Shown one piece after another: positions 1 through 10,677 of a stretch of DNA of 64,000 bases (within the stretch, counting starts at the first letter, position 1; every line of letters begins with the position of its first letter). The translations under genes were made by a program, and so were the position numbers. The DNA comes from Takakia lepidozioides (taxonomy: Eukaryota > Streptophyta > Takakiopsida > Takakiales > Takakiaceae), in the NCBI GenBank assembly GCA_030704615.1, contig CM060733.1:2480001-2544000 (forward strand). The letters run 5' to 3'. Under the pieces are notes generated by a model. It worked only from the letters and a program-made list of their open reading frames with translations, searched no databases and was not told where the DNA came from.

Positions 1-1654
1 TGATCTACAGTCATCCCTGTTGTAGGTCCAACCTGGCCTTCCGCTGCCAAGATACACAGAAATGCAGATGCATGCCATCCGGGCACCATCTCCTCGTCCG
101 TCTCACCATGCCACCGAGCTCCAGTGTCATCCTGCTGGCTCGTGCATGGATTGCGACTCAACCCATCTGCATTTCGATTGACCAAACCCGGTCGATGCAC
201 CACCTGAAAGTCATACTCTTGAAGGATGAGTGCCCACCGTGCAAGCTTCCCCGTAAGCTTGTCTGACTCCATCAACCACTTGAGTGGTTGGTGATCCGTG
301 ACAAGGGTGAAGAGATTGCCGTATAGATAGCACCTGAAGTGTGCCACGGCCCACACTGCAGCTAAGCATTCTCCCTCATATGAGCTATACTTAGACTCTG
401 CAGCATTGTTCGAGCGACTAGCATAAGCCACTACGAACTCTCTTCCCTCATCATCCACCTGTGTGAGCACCGCTCCAAGCCCCAGCATGCTCCAATCTGT
501 ATGCAGCTGAAAAGGACGCCCCCTGATAGGTCGTCTCAAGATGGGCGCCGAGGTCAACCTCGCCTTGAGCTCTTGAAAAGCTTGTTCTTGCTCATCTTCC
601 CACTGCCACTCCTGGTCCACCTTGGTCAGCTTGGTTAGAGCCTTTGCAATGGCACTAAATCCCTTAACAAACCGTCTGTAATAGTTTGCTAACCCCATGA
701 AAGCTCGAACTCGGCTCACATCCGTGGGACGTGGAACCTGTGCAATGGACTCTACCTTAGTCTGCTGTACCCCCAATCCTCCAGGATATATCATGTGACC
801 CAGGTACTCAATCTGGTTGTGGAAAAACTTGCACTTGCCCGGATGTAACTTCAATCCGTGCGTCCTCAAGCGCTCAAATACCCCCTGAAGGTGTCTCTCA
901 TGCTCCTCCACCGCAGCACTAAAGATGATGATGTCATCTATGTAGCACCGAGCAAACTCCACCCCTGCTAGAATCCTGTCCATGACTCTTTGAAACTCAG
1001 CGGGAGCGTTTTTAAGCCCAAATGGTAAGAACCGCCATGGTATAGGCAATCCTTCCCGTGCTCATTGATCCCCCAGAATGCCGTCTTTTGCTTATCCGCC
1101 TCCTTGATCGGCAACTGGTGATATCCGGATCGTAAATCCAACGTGCTAAAGACCTTGGAATGCCCAATGGCATCAAAGATCTCCTCTGGTGTTGGCATGG
1201 CATACCTATCGGACTTGGTCTGACGATTTACAGGCCGGTAATCACCGCACATACGTCTCTCCGTCCAATTGCCATAGACATCCTTCTTAGCTGGCATCAC
1301 TGTGGCTGAAGCATACTCTCCACCAGAGAGCTCCACCAAACCTGCCTCCCAGAGATCTTGAGTCCTCATCTGAATCAAAGACCTCTCCATGTCACTGTAT
1401 CTATAGGGTCTCCGAAAGATTGGCGTATCAGTGGCCAACTCAATACGGATCTCTTGACCCTTCAGTGCTCCCAAGTCCTTCAAACTGAAGGCAAAGCAAT
1501 TCCTGTAAGCCCTCAGGAACCGCCGTATACGTCGTCTCTCTCCTCCGGTGACAATGGGTCCAATGTCAGGCTCCCAATTGTCCTCCGTAACTGCAACCTT
1601 AAGTCCAGTGGGCTTAGAGGTAGAGGACCCGTCCCGTAGAGGTTCCCGTGGTTG
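1..1654 (-). pseudogene. pol: pol of the DNMT retrotransposon: RT and RNase H, left-truncated, one frameshift
   Basis: Reads in the same frame as the upstream Gag-DNMT frame, directly after its TAG. RT blocks are clear: FSTLDLRSGYHQL near 1,110-1,150 and the catalytic YIDD at about 934-945, followed by the thumb (FMGLANYYRRF). RNase H follows with HTDWS near 490-503 and TDHQPLKW downstream. One T is missing near 1,037-1,040 in the block before FGLKNAP, which throws the frame into a stop at 968. After that point I read the correct frame to base 1 with no further stop. So this is either a nearly intact pol with one recent lesion or an intact pol with an assembly error. Integrase is expected just left of the window. 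Confidence 0.9.
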
Positions 1655-1657
1655 CTA
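1655..1657 (-). other. In-frame UAG between Gag-DNMT and Pol, possible readthrough site
   Basis: The codons read GCA GCA TAG CAA CCA, and the pol frame continues in phase (174 nt from the TAG to the internal Met at 1,483). The second copy at 43.14 kb has TAA at the same place, again followed by CAA CCA, and stays in frame to the pol linker. A conserved stop followed by C suits programmed readthrough as in some gag-pol genes, but no structure was computed. Confidence 0.6.
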
Positions 1658-4600
1658 TGCTGCAACCTCTTGAGCAGTACCCCCTTCCTGCTCAGTCAAT
1701 GACAAGGCCTCATCCTGCCCCATCATTTCATCATTGAGAACCTCCTCATCCCGAGAAGAATCCCCAACCTCATCCATCACAGCTGCCTTCGCTGCCAACT
1801 CCCTCTGAACCTCGAGCACCTCCCACATGTGCCATGGATGTCTACACCTCGTGGTCCTCACCGGCTCGCCCCCACTCGCTGCCTGTACCGTCTCGGTAGG
1901 CAGAGAGACCGTCAAGGGAAGTGCACTCCGCACTCTACGTTGCTCAGCCATAGCCAAGCTGACAATCCAGGTCAAGCAATTGAGATCCATTGCTTGCCCC
2001 AACACCTGACGACGTGATGCCTCAGAAAGAGAAGGCACCGCCGTGGTCCCAGTGGAAAACCCCATAGCCCGCTCTCGCTCGTCGGCATTAGGCTCCACTA
2101 ACTGCTGCAACTGAGCATCCCACAGGAGGCCAGGTCCACCATCCCGAAAAGCATGGGATCCTGGGAAGCTGAGCAGTGTAGGTAATGCTGCTCGTGGTTG
2201 ACCCACCCTGACCACTGCCAAAGGCGAACGGTCATCGTGTCTCACACGTTGAGACTGCCTTCCTGTGTCCAAAATGCCATCCACGGTGAGGTGTGCTGGC
2301 CGCTGCACCCCATCAAATGCACGCTTGAGCAGTGCGGGTGGCATCAAGTTAGTCCACCATAGTCGTGGACGATGAGCCCGTGACCCCACTGCAGCTGCAT
2401 CCAGCAACACTGCTGACCCAAGCCACGACCGGACTTGATGCACACTGGCCATCACCCTGGCCCGAGAATCACCCATCAGTGGTACATTCTCCAAGATGTA
2501 TGCTGGAGATACAGCTTGATGAAGCTGCAAGCAACGCAAAATCCGCACCATCTCCCAAAACAGACCCGTCCTCGAGTCTCGTAATCCATTGCCATGCCCG
2601 GCTGATGAATGCCCTTGGCAGGGCCAACCTGCCACTATCAGATCAATAGAGCCAACCTGCTCCAAATCTTGCGCCCCCAACAAGGAAATGTCTGCTGGCA
2701 AGGCTTGTTGGTATCCACGAACTGCAGACACAGGCAACAAGTCAGGGTACTGCTGTACCAACTGAGCCACATGGCGCAGTGAGACGCGTCGTGCAGTCTC
2801 ATCCCTCTCCACATACAGGTAACGCCTTACCCGCACACCTGCCTGTAGCACAGCAGCCAATCCGGTGCTGATCCCGCCAAACAAGTCCAGAAGGCAAATG
2901 CCTTCATCCGGCCGCTGCCATACAAGAGGTGTGGTGTCCAATGGCGACAACTGAGGTGGCCCTGGTGCAATCACCGAACTCTCCTCCTCTCCTGACGGTA
3001 CAAAAGCTTCTTCCCAAGCTTGTTGCACCCGTCCATCAGCAGCTTGCTGCAAATCTTTGCTCGTACCCCACAACGGGGTGTGAGCAACCATGGCAGGCAA
3101 CTCCGCCGTACCATGCATGTCATCCTGCTCTGCTGGAGGTGGCACATCCTCTGCATGGGCATTGCCTTCCAGCAACTCTCCAGGCCAACTAACGGCAGCT
3201 GTGAAGGCGGCTAGTGTTGGCATCTGGCCCCGCTGGGCAGCTGCAATACCCCCAATGAATGTCACAGGGAGCTGTGCACGGCGACCATCCCCTGACTGCC
3301 ATCCAGGCCTGTAGGATGCTGACTCCTCCCAGAAATCCAGGGTGAAGCCCATGGGGTATAACACTGCCCCACCAACGAGGACATCGTAAGAGACCGCGTC
3401 TGTCACAATGGCCTTGGCTCGCATCACTGAGCCATCTACAGGATGATCCGGCTGCAGTCTAATAGCCAACTGATGTCGTGTCATGCCGCGAGCCTGCTCT
3501 GATCCTCCCAGAGATGTCTGTATCTGGAAAGGACAAGGCTCCATATCCGCCTCCATGAGGCCCAAACCTGCAATAGCAGCTCTGCCCAACATCAGTGGCT
3601 GAGCTCCTGAGTCCAACAAGACCCGCAGTGGCCGGTACTTCTTGCCTGCCGGTCCACTCAAAGTAAAAATGCCTCCCTGGTTGTCTAACAAGACAACTCC
3701 AGGTGTCACCATGGCGCGCTCAATGGCTGGCCTAGCTGGCAGCTCCGTCAACCTAGCAGCTGCAGCTTGCCAGGGCGCTGCCGTGGCAGTCTTGACCCTC
3801 AAATCCGAGGATCCCTCTGCCACTACACCTTCCACTAACTCCGCAGAAGATGAAGTGACCTCCCCACTCTCACAGAGTGTTGCTGCTAGTCTGAACACTG
3901 CAGCTGGTCTCACCCCCGGCGTCGCAATCATTGTTGCCGAGAACAGTGGGGCCTGACACACAGAGGTGGCTGCCCCCAATAACACACCGGCCGCACTAGC
4001 CTTGGCAGCAGGAGTCAATGCTGCACGTGTAGCTCTCCCCAATGGCATAGTAACCTCCGCCTCGGTAACAGTCGGGCGAGAACTAGGTGCCATGGATGGC
4101 GTTGACACAGTCTCCGCCAATGTGAATGACTGAGGAAGCCTTGCCTGACGGCTTGCCTCCCCACGCTGTGGATCCAATTCCACCTCTGCACCTCGTGGCT
4201 CAGGAACTCGTGCTGCTCCTCGAGTCACGGCTGCAGCAGACTCCACCTGCTCTAGTGGTAGTGCTGCTCCGCACATAAATCCCATGCCTCCCATATCTCC
4301 TCCCTCAGGAGCAGGAGGTGGACCATCCCGCCTGGGAGCCGGTACCGCCTGAGCTATAGCCATGGCAGCGAGCCTCTGCTCTAGCTGCTGAAGCCGGTTG
4401 GCCATGCCTTGATCAACGCCCTGACCTCCGCGTCCTTGGCCATGTTGAGCTTGCCCTTGGCCTGCACCTCGTGCCCGACCACCTCGTCCTCTCTGGGCTG
4501 GTCCACCTCGCCCCCGGCCACCATTGTTCCCTTGGAACTGGCCTGGGCGCAACTCAGGATGCAAGTCATAACACTGGGCATCTCCATGCCCATACTTGCC

Positions 4601-5860
4601 ACAATGCCCACACTGCAACTGTGCAGGCTGTGCTTGTGCCGGCCTTCTGCCACTCTCTGGGCAATCTCTCTTGACATGGGGTCCTCCACATGTCCAACAT
4701 ATCACCCCTGGTTGCTGTTGGCCTGCAAAAGATGCCACGGGCCTCTGCACCTGAGGCCCCCTGTAAGCTCCATGGAACTTGGGCTGGGCAACCTTGCCCC
4801 CCTGACCACGCTGTTGGGCAGTCCCTTGTGCTTGTGGGCTGACAGCTGTGCCCCGTACAGGCATGTCCTTGCCAAATCCAATTGTAACAACTCGTTCCTC
4901 CACCATGTTGAGCTCAATCCGCTCAGCCAGCAGAAACACATCTGCTAATGTGGGTTGGGCTGCTTGTAACAGGGTTGCATCTCGCACCCTTCTCTTGAGC
5001 TCCTTGTCCAGAATTCCATACCAAAACTGGATTGCCTGAGCTTCAGTAACCCCTTGGGTCACACTTATCAAGCGCCTCATACGAGTGTACGCCTCTCGCA
5101 GGCTCTCACTGGGTTTGCGCTGGAAGTCTTGCAAACTTCGCAGCTTCTCTGTCCGTACACCTTGGTAGTTCCTCCGCAACTCCTGGAAGAACTCCACCAC
5201 CGGGTTGAATCTAGGCACATGTGTTGTAGTTGTGGCAGGAGGAGTAGTAGCACCTTCTGAACTGGTACCACCTGCAGAAGTACCAGCACTACCTGCTCCA
5301 CTACTAGTGCTGGCAGTGGGAGCTATTGGTACTGATGCAGCTACTGGTCGCGTCGTGCCTCGAGTAATGGAGATGTAGTCAGGTGACCAATACATCCTCC
5401 ACTCCTCAATCTCTGCTTCATGTCCTCGCCTGAACTCGTGGTAATCGTCCATAGGCGGGCCTTCCAAATGCTGGAACAGTCCCTTCCACGCCATGAATGG
5501 GGTGAATAGATGTGGATTGCGCATCTGCTGCAAATCACACCAGCTGTCGAACTCCTGGATAAAGTCATCCAACTCGATTGTGCCCACCGCTCCAGAGTAC
5601 CTACGAGGCCCCTTGGTAGCTCCATACATCTCCTCCATGTCGTCCCACAACAATGGCGAATGAAAGTGCACACCTGTTGATGAAGCCTCCGAGTCTGTGT
5701 CTGACTCTACAGTAATTGAGGGTGGCGGTGAAGGTGGTCTGAACCGAATACCTCGTCTTGTGAACCCACTCTCACTGTTACTGCCTGTAGCCGTACTCCC
5801 CTCAAAACCCTTGGGTAACTCCGTAATGACACTCACAATGTGCACCTCCTCCAGTGACAC
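1655..5860 (-). CDS. Gag-protease-DNA cytosine methyltransferase polyprotein
   Basis: Open for 1,401 codons, but the codon at 5,860 is GTG; the first in-frame ATG is at 5,638 (residue 75), giving 1,327 residues. Residues about 75-325 are Gag/capsid-like; CCHC knuckles sit near 386 (CWTCGGPHVKRDC) and 415 (CGHCGKYGHGDAQC); an RGG-rich linker follows. The protease DSG is near 748. A DNMT fills about 988-1,310: motif I DLFGGISTG (near 991), motif IV WPCQGHSS with the catalytic Cys near 1,081, motif VI LENVP (near 1,124), motif VIII-like HRPRLWW (near 1,165) and a motif X-like LGQAMDLN (near 1,287). The spacing and the AHRPRLWWTN block resemble DNMT3/DRM-type enzymes more than DNMT1. Expected activity is C5 methylation of DNA, perhaps of the element's own cDNA (inference). 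Confidence 0.93.
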   Translation of the reverse strand: MSLEEVHIVSVITELPKGFEGSTATGSNSESGFTRRGIRFRPPSPPPSITVESDTDSEASSTGVHFHSPLLWDDMEEMYGATKGPRRYSGAVGTIELDDFIQEFDSWCDLQQMRNPHLFTPFMAWKGLFQHLEGPPMDDYHEFRRGHEAEIEEWRMYWSPDYISITRGTTRPVAASVPIAPTASTSSGAGSAGTSAGGTSSEGATTPPATTTTHVPRFNPVVEFFQELRRNYQGVRTEKLRSLQDFQRKPSESLREAYTRMRRLISVTQGVTEAQAIQFWYGILDKELKRRVRDATLLQAAQPTLADVFLLAERIELNMVEERVVTIGFGKDMPVRGTAVSPQAQGTAQQRGQGGKVAQPKFHGAYRGPQVQRPVASFAGQQQPGVICWTCGGPHVKRDCPESGRRPAQAQPAQLQCGHCGKYGHGDAQCYDLHPELRPGQFQGNNGGRGRGGPAQRGRGGRARGAGQGQAQHGQGRGGQGVDQGMANRLQQLEQRLAAMAIAQAVPAPRRDGPPPAPEGGDMGGMGFMCGAALPLEQVESAAAVTRGAARVPEPRGAEVELDPQRGEASRQARLPQSFTLAETVSTPSMAPSSRPTVTEAEVTMPLGRATRAALTPAAKASAAGVLLGAATSVCQAPLFSATMIATPGVRPAAVFRLAATLCESGEVTSSSAELVEGVVAEGSSDLRVKTATAAPWQAAAARLTELPARPAIERAMVTPGVVLLDNQGGIFTLSGPAGKKYRPLRVLLDSGAQPLMLGRAAIAGLGLMEADMEPCPFQIQTSLGGSEQARGMTRHQLAIRLQPDHPVDGSVMRAKAIVTDAVSYDVLVGGAVLYPMGFTLDFWEESASYRPGWQSGDGRRAQLPVTFIGGIAAAQRGQMPTLAAFTAAVSWPGELLEGNAHAEDVPPPAEQDDMHGTAELPAMVAHTPLWGTSKDLQQAADGRVQQAWEEAFVPSGEEESSVIAPGPPQLSPLDTTPLVWQRPDEGICLLDLFGGISTGLAAVLQAGVRVRRYLYVERDETARRVSLRHVAQLVQQYPDLLPVSAVRGYQQALPADISLLGAQDLEQVGSIDLIVAGWPCQGHSSAGHGNGLRDSRTGLFWEMVRILRCLQLHQAVSPAYILENVPLMGDSRARVMASVHQVRSWLGSAVLLDAAAVGSRAHRPRLWWTNLMPPALLKRAFDGVQRPAHLTVDGILDTGRQSQRVRHDDRSPLAVVRVGQPRAALPTLLSFPGSHAFRDGGPGLLWDAQLQQLVEPNADERERAMGFSTGTTAVPSLSEASRRQVLGQAMDLNCLTWIVSLAMAEQRRVRSALPLTVSLPTETVQAASGGEPVRTTRCRHPWHMWEVLEVQRELAAKAAVMDEVGDSSRDEEVLNDEMMGQDEALSLTEQEGGTAQEVAA

Positions 5861-6371
5861 TATAAGGCTCTAGTACTAATCTAATAGTGACACGGGTGGG
5901 CACCTGTTGCAGTCTAAGGGTCATATCCCAGTGGCTCAGGGCACCTGCACCTGCATCCACCGCAAGAACTCCTATGGTTGGCTGGTCATCAACCCAGCCT
6001 CACCATAGAAGAAACACTGGTGGTCTTGCTGGTCATCACTCCAGCCTCACCACCGACAGCATACTCTAGGATTGACCGGTGATCAAATCCGGCCTAATCC
6101 CTATGAAAGCAAGCGCCCACACAAAACCAACATGGCGCACAGTCAAGCATGCAGGTGTTGGGGGGATCCAAACACAAGAAATCAAAACATCAACACCCCC
6201 ACACCAAAATCCAGCTGCAATGCTGATCCTGCAGAATATCCCAGCCCAAAACCCCGGACTGACTGGCCTCCACCAAGAGAGGCTTTGGCAACTACAAGTA
6301 TAAGGTAATGAAAATAGTACAGAGATGGAGGGGAAGAATAGAAGCCCGCCCAAGCAAGATCTAACCCTGAT
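5861..6371. other. Leader-like region upstream of Gag-DNMT, no gene seen
   Basis: No convincing coding frame. An imperfect duplication lies at about 5,970-6,055 (two copies of a stretch containing GGTCATCA and CCAGCCTCACCA). No clear primer-binding site or LTR end was found, although the 5' LTR or leader of the minus-strand element should begin somewhere in or beyond here. Confidence 0.4.
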
Positions 6372-7208
6372 CTATGCTATCAACTTCCAGACTTCTCTCA
6401 AAGTACCTCGCTCTGCTTGATGGTAAGGTGTAGGAGGTATATCTATGTCCAGAAACCTGCCACTAACCTTGTCCCAAGCTACAGTAGCTCGCTCTAACCA
6501 ACCCTCCTCCTCTTTCTGCCAGGTAGAGACAAAGCAACACTCTGCTATCTCCCGCTCACTGAACACTAAAGAAAACAAAGGTAGGGTCTGATAGTCTCTC
6601 AACTCGAAAGCTTTGAGACGGTTGCGGGTGTCTTCATTGCGAATGACTGCATCGCCTTCAAACAGAACAAACTTGTCCTCGCTAATGAACCCCCGCTCGT
6701 GGTTGCCTTGTGCAGAGCGTGTCCGACTGCAACACTGTCTAATTGCACAAACTTGTGCAGCTCCTGCTCCTCTGCTCCAGTACACCACGGCCTTGTGGCT
6801 GAACACCTTGGTCCCCGGTGCTGTCTTTGGCTGTGTTCCAAGCCTAGCTTTCACCCACTTTGGTATTTCACCTACAGCTGCAGAACTGCTGGCTCCAACA
6901 GAGTTCTGACTGTCCAAGGCGATATTGAGGCCCTCAATGCCAACTACAGCAGTCTGTTGTCTACTGCTAATGCCTGACTCCCAGTATGCAATCAACTCGT
7001 CCAACTGTTCTCCACTCAAATCAGTCTGAGTTCCTTGGGAAACATAAATCCTGTCCCCTTGTGTGCACAGGCTAAGAGAAGAGACCTGCCCTTCAATTAC
7101 GTCCTCATTTCCCCCAGCCATGCAAGGAGTACATCCACAGGTTTGTCTCTCATATAGGCCAGCACAGGTTCTAGAAACAGGATTGTGGATATTTCGTGGC
7201 ACACTCAC
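6372..7208 (-). CDS. Unrecognised 278-codon open frame upstream of the DNMT element
   Basis: I do not recognise this protein. The frame opens at a GTG; the first ATG is at 7,121, giving 249 residues. It has a Cys cluster near the start (ERQTCGCTPC), a low-complexity Ser/Ala stretch in the middle (VGASSSAAVG) and a mixed, folded-looking C-terminal third containing FVLFEGDAVIRNEDTRN and VAWDKVSGRFLDIDIPP. No membrane segment or signal peptide is evident. It lies 511 bp upstream of the Gag-DNMT frame on the same strand, so it may be an extra 5' ORF of that element or part of an older neighbour. The length without stops in DNA of ordinary composition supports coding, not function. Confidence 0.4.
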   Translation of the reverse strand: MSVPRNIHNPVSRTCAGLYERQTCGCTPCMAGGNEDVIEGQVSSLSLCTQGDRIYVSQGTQTDLSGEQLDELIAYWESGISSRQQTAVVGIEGLNIALDSQNSVGASSSAAVGEIPKWVKARLGTQPKTAPGTKVFSHKAVVYWSRGAGAAQVCAIRQCCSRTRSAQGNHERGFISEDKFVLFEGDAVIRNEDTRNRLKAFELRDYQTLPLFSLVFSEREIAECCFVSTWQKEEEGWLERATVAWDKVSGRFLDIDIPPTPYHQAERGTLREVWKLIA

Positions 7209-7383
7209 ACTCTAAAAATTCCATAGATTTTTAGCAGAGTCCCAAAAACAGAAACCAGGTCTAGATAGGTAGATTTCCCCTTTCTGCAGCTATCCCCTCA
7301 AAAACTGTGTCAAACAGAGTTCATTTGCCAAAGATATGACCAATTAGGCTCTAAATCCTTTAACTTAGATCAAAAGGGTTTTT

Positions 7384-7415
<32 letters not shown>

Positions 7416-7953
7416 TTCAAATTTAAAAATTCAAAGGAAGGTGAGAAGCTCTTTGGAAACTTCCCCTATCCTTACATGCTTTTCCACCTGGGTCATGCTT
7501 TCTCCCTGCATGGGGTGGAATTTGCATATGCTTATCAGCGTTGGAGAGGGCGGCAAGAGCGGACGTACTGATTGCGGGCGTACAGAGCTGAAGGATGGGC
7601 TTTAGGGGCTATGGCGGCTGTCTCAATGCAGGTTGTAGCGGAAGTCTCCTGCTCGACTCTGTGGCAGTCGGGCTTTCTGGCGGGTTCCAATGTGCAGATG
7701 GTTACCACCTCCATGGGGATGCTCAACAGGGTTCATGGCCACACCCCGCACCTTAGTCCAGCTATTGCGCTTCACCTTGTACTTGTGATATGCACACCTT
7801 CAGCATAGTCTTCTCTGTTCGGCCCCTTCCAGCAACCTGCCCTACCATCGCTCGGCATCCGCTTGGTATAACCTTCTTTGCTCCCTTAGTGAGAAGGATG
7901 TATCTTTTGTGCTCGTTGCATTTCGTGTCCAATTACTCCATCTACGTTGAGGA
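7209..7953. other. Non-coding stretch with T-rich microsatellite
   Basis: Contains a run of about 15 T followed by CTTTTT repeats at 7,379-7,420. No gene recognised; the short frames at 7,535-7,808 look random. Confidence 0.5.
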
Positions 7954-8256
7954 TCAAAGAGAAAGCAACGACACCTGCTCGTCAAGCGAGCACTCAACAC
8001 AGCACGAAGTGCGGCAGCGAGCTGGAATGAGCACAAGGCCCAGGCTACGTTGTTCCATAGGCGGGGGCTCCTTCATCACTGATGCAGAGGGGCCAGGAAT
8101 TTGCCTGAACTCCAGAGTGTCATACAAAATTATGTTCCCTTGTTTGTCCAGACAATGAAATTTCTCCACAAACACTCGTCCGTCCTCTACTCCCACACGC
8201 AGCCTGCGATACAGAAGCTTCCGCGCCCGCTTCACAATGGGCTTCACCGTCTCCAC
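7954..8256 (-). pseudogene. NAA38: Lsm-domain fragment resembling NAA38 (NatC auxiliary subunit)
   Basis: About 100 codons. The Sm1 block reads RLRVGVEDGRVFVEKFHCLD, followed by KQGNIILYDTLEF and an Sm2-like end RSLGLVLIPARC. This pattern (DGR, N-I-IL, LGLxLIP) is that of the small Lsm protein NAA38/LSMD1, an auxiliary subunit of the NatC N-terminal acetyltransferase. No ATG is present upstream in frame, and the frame runs back through a GEREEKQEEQ-like stretch towards the antisense of the RPL28 pseudogene. It may therefore be a 5'-truncated retrocopy or an exon whose start lies elsewhere. Another Lsm-family protein is possible. Confidence 0.5.
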
Positions 8257-8343
8257 TCCCTGCTCCTCCTGCTTCTCTTCTCTACCTTCTTCTGCTGCAG
8301 CCGTCCACTTTGTTGGAGTAGGATCCCCTCCTCGGGTCGAAGG

Positions 8344-9251
<908 letters not shown>

Positions 9252-9559
9252 GCTCATCTTTCTCGAGTGATAGAAAACCAACGAACACACTGGTTACACA
9301 AAACATGAAAACCAAACCATCACTCTTTAAAACAGTAGTCGAGCCAGGGGCACCCCAAGCTATGGGGACTCCACCCCACAACAACCTACACTCCCATCAT
9401 GAGTACACTCAGACCTAAACGCATGCAGGAGTTCGGTCGCGCAGGCTCAACTCGAGAAAGATGAGCCGCGCGACTGCCGCTCTCGTGAAGATAAGACGGA
9501 CCAGGTGTCAAACTAAACTTGACACCTGATTTAACACTTGACCTAAATCCAAGTGTTAA
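9252..9559. repeat. Inverted repeat with two short perfect hairpins
   Basis: A 17-bp arm at 9,252-9,268 (GCTCATCTTTCTCGAGT) has its exact reverse complement at 9,450-9,466. Just outside are two perfect stem-loops: AGGTGTCAA/TTGACACCT at 9,503-9,527, and TTAACACTTG/CAAGTGTTAA at 9,531-9,559. This could be a MITE-like element, a small-RNA precursor or chance; no target duplication was found. Confidence 0.55.
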
Positions 9560-10677
9560 ATACAAATAACTAGTTTTATTCTAGCTGTTTTCACACTGTG
9601 CTTATTTAACTTGACAAGCTGCTCAAATTATATTTTAAAAAAAACTGATTTTTGAGAATCATCGTCATTTCCATGTTACTATCGCCACGTCATCTTCGTC
9701 ATTTTTAAGCTGCCCAAGGAAAAAAAACTGAATTTTGAAAATCTTTTCTGCAAATCTGCTGTAATATCGTTTTTTTTTTTTTTCTTCACACGTTCACTGT
9801 AAATGTTACAACACTTATAGTATTACTTATGACAAAACCACGAAACAGAAATCGATTGGTATGCCCAATTTCGAAAACCATCACAAGTTCAATTCTTTGG
9901 TTTGTGGTAAGCACGTTTCAAATTTATTAATATAGCACATAGGATATATATGTAGTAATAATTTAAAAAAAATCAAGATTCTTAATTTAGATTTATCTCT
10001 TATTTATATTTTGGATAATTATAAACAAAAATTCAAAAGTAAATACAACTACTAAGCATCCAACTACGATTGTAAAAAATGAAATGAAAACACCATTGAA
10101 TTTCATAAAACCTATGACGAAATACTAGACAAAAATTTGTTTGTTAAACGCAAACGATTTCGATGGACAAATGAATTAAACATTAAACTTCTTGAAATTT
10201 CTCAAAACAATATAAATGTAACTGCTCAAAACATAAATAAACTATTTGTGGATTCATATCCAAACTTCGATTGAATTCTAAACAAGTATACCATCATTTG
10301 TAAATTTCAATAAAACATGAAGACACGATAATAACATTTCTTCCATAAAACTAGCCAAATCATCAACAAATTGAATGATATAAATGCACACAACATTAAT
10401 AATGTACCAACACATGACTTCCATGGACACAATAATAAACCAAAAAATCAAAAAGCATTTTGATTTGAAAATATAATTTGATGAAATTTTAATTAATGTA
10501 ATCAAATATGTTCTCATCAAACAATTAAAAAAATAACTTATACATTTATAGCATCTCAAGATCAGTTGATATTAATTTGAAAATAAATTTATAGACATAT
10601 AAGCGTATGACGGAATCAACATAAAATAAAGTCAAAGTAAAATATTAATGAAATATTTATTTTATTTTATTTTTCAA
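9560..10677. other. AT-rich non-coding DNA
   Basis: Strongly AT-rich with homopolymers. The 93-codon minus frame at 10,278-10,559 is Ile/Phe/Cys-rich, as expected of random AT-rich sequence. No gene, RNA or element recognised. Confidence 0.5.

Larger units (their letters stand above)
1..5860 (-). mobile_element. Ty3/Gypsy LTR retrotransposon carrying a cytosine methyltransferase (partial)
   Basis: Seen: on the minus strand the order is Gag, two zinc knuckles, aspartic protease, C5-cytosine methyltransferase, in-frame TAG, RT and RNase H. RT before any integrase is the Ty3/Gypsy order; integrase, 3' LTR and one border lie beyond base 1. I could not define the 5' LTR or primer-binding site, which should lie above 5,860, so the right border is open; it may include the frame at 6,372-7,208. 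The element looks young: the whole coding region has one base deletion and one conserved stop. Known from memory: retrotransposon-encoded DNMTs have been reported in dinoflagellates and charophytes. A second copy of the DNMT-RT segment lies at 41,884-43,731. Confidence 0.92.

Noticed and set aside
1827-5301. Many plus- and minus-strand frames of 60-180 codons overlapping the Gag-DNMT region
   Set aside because: They are antisense or out-of-phase shadows of the 1,401-codon frame, with no motif of their own.
1655-5860. DNMT as part of a bacterial restriction-modification system
   Set aside because: It is continuous with retroviral-type Gag and protease, and the window has introns and eukaryotic elements throughout; there is no restriction enzyme.
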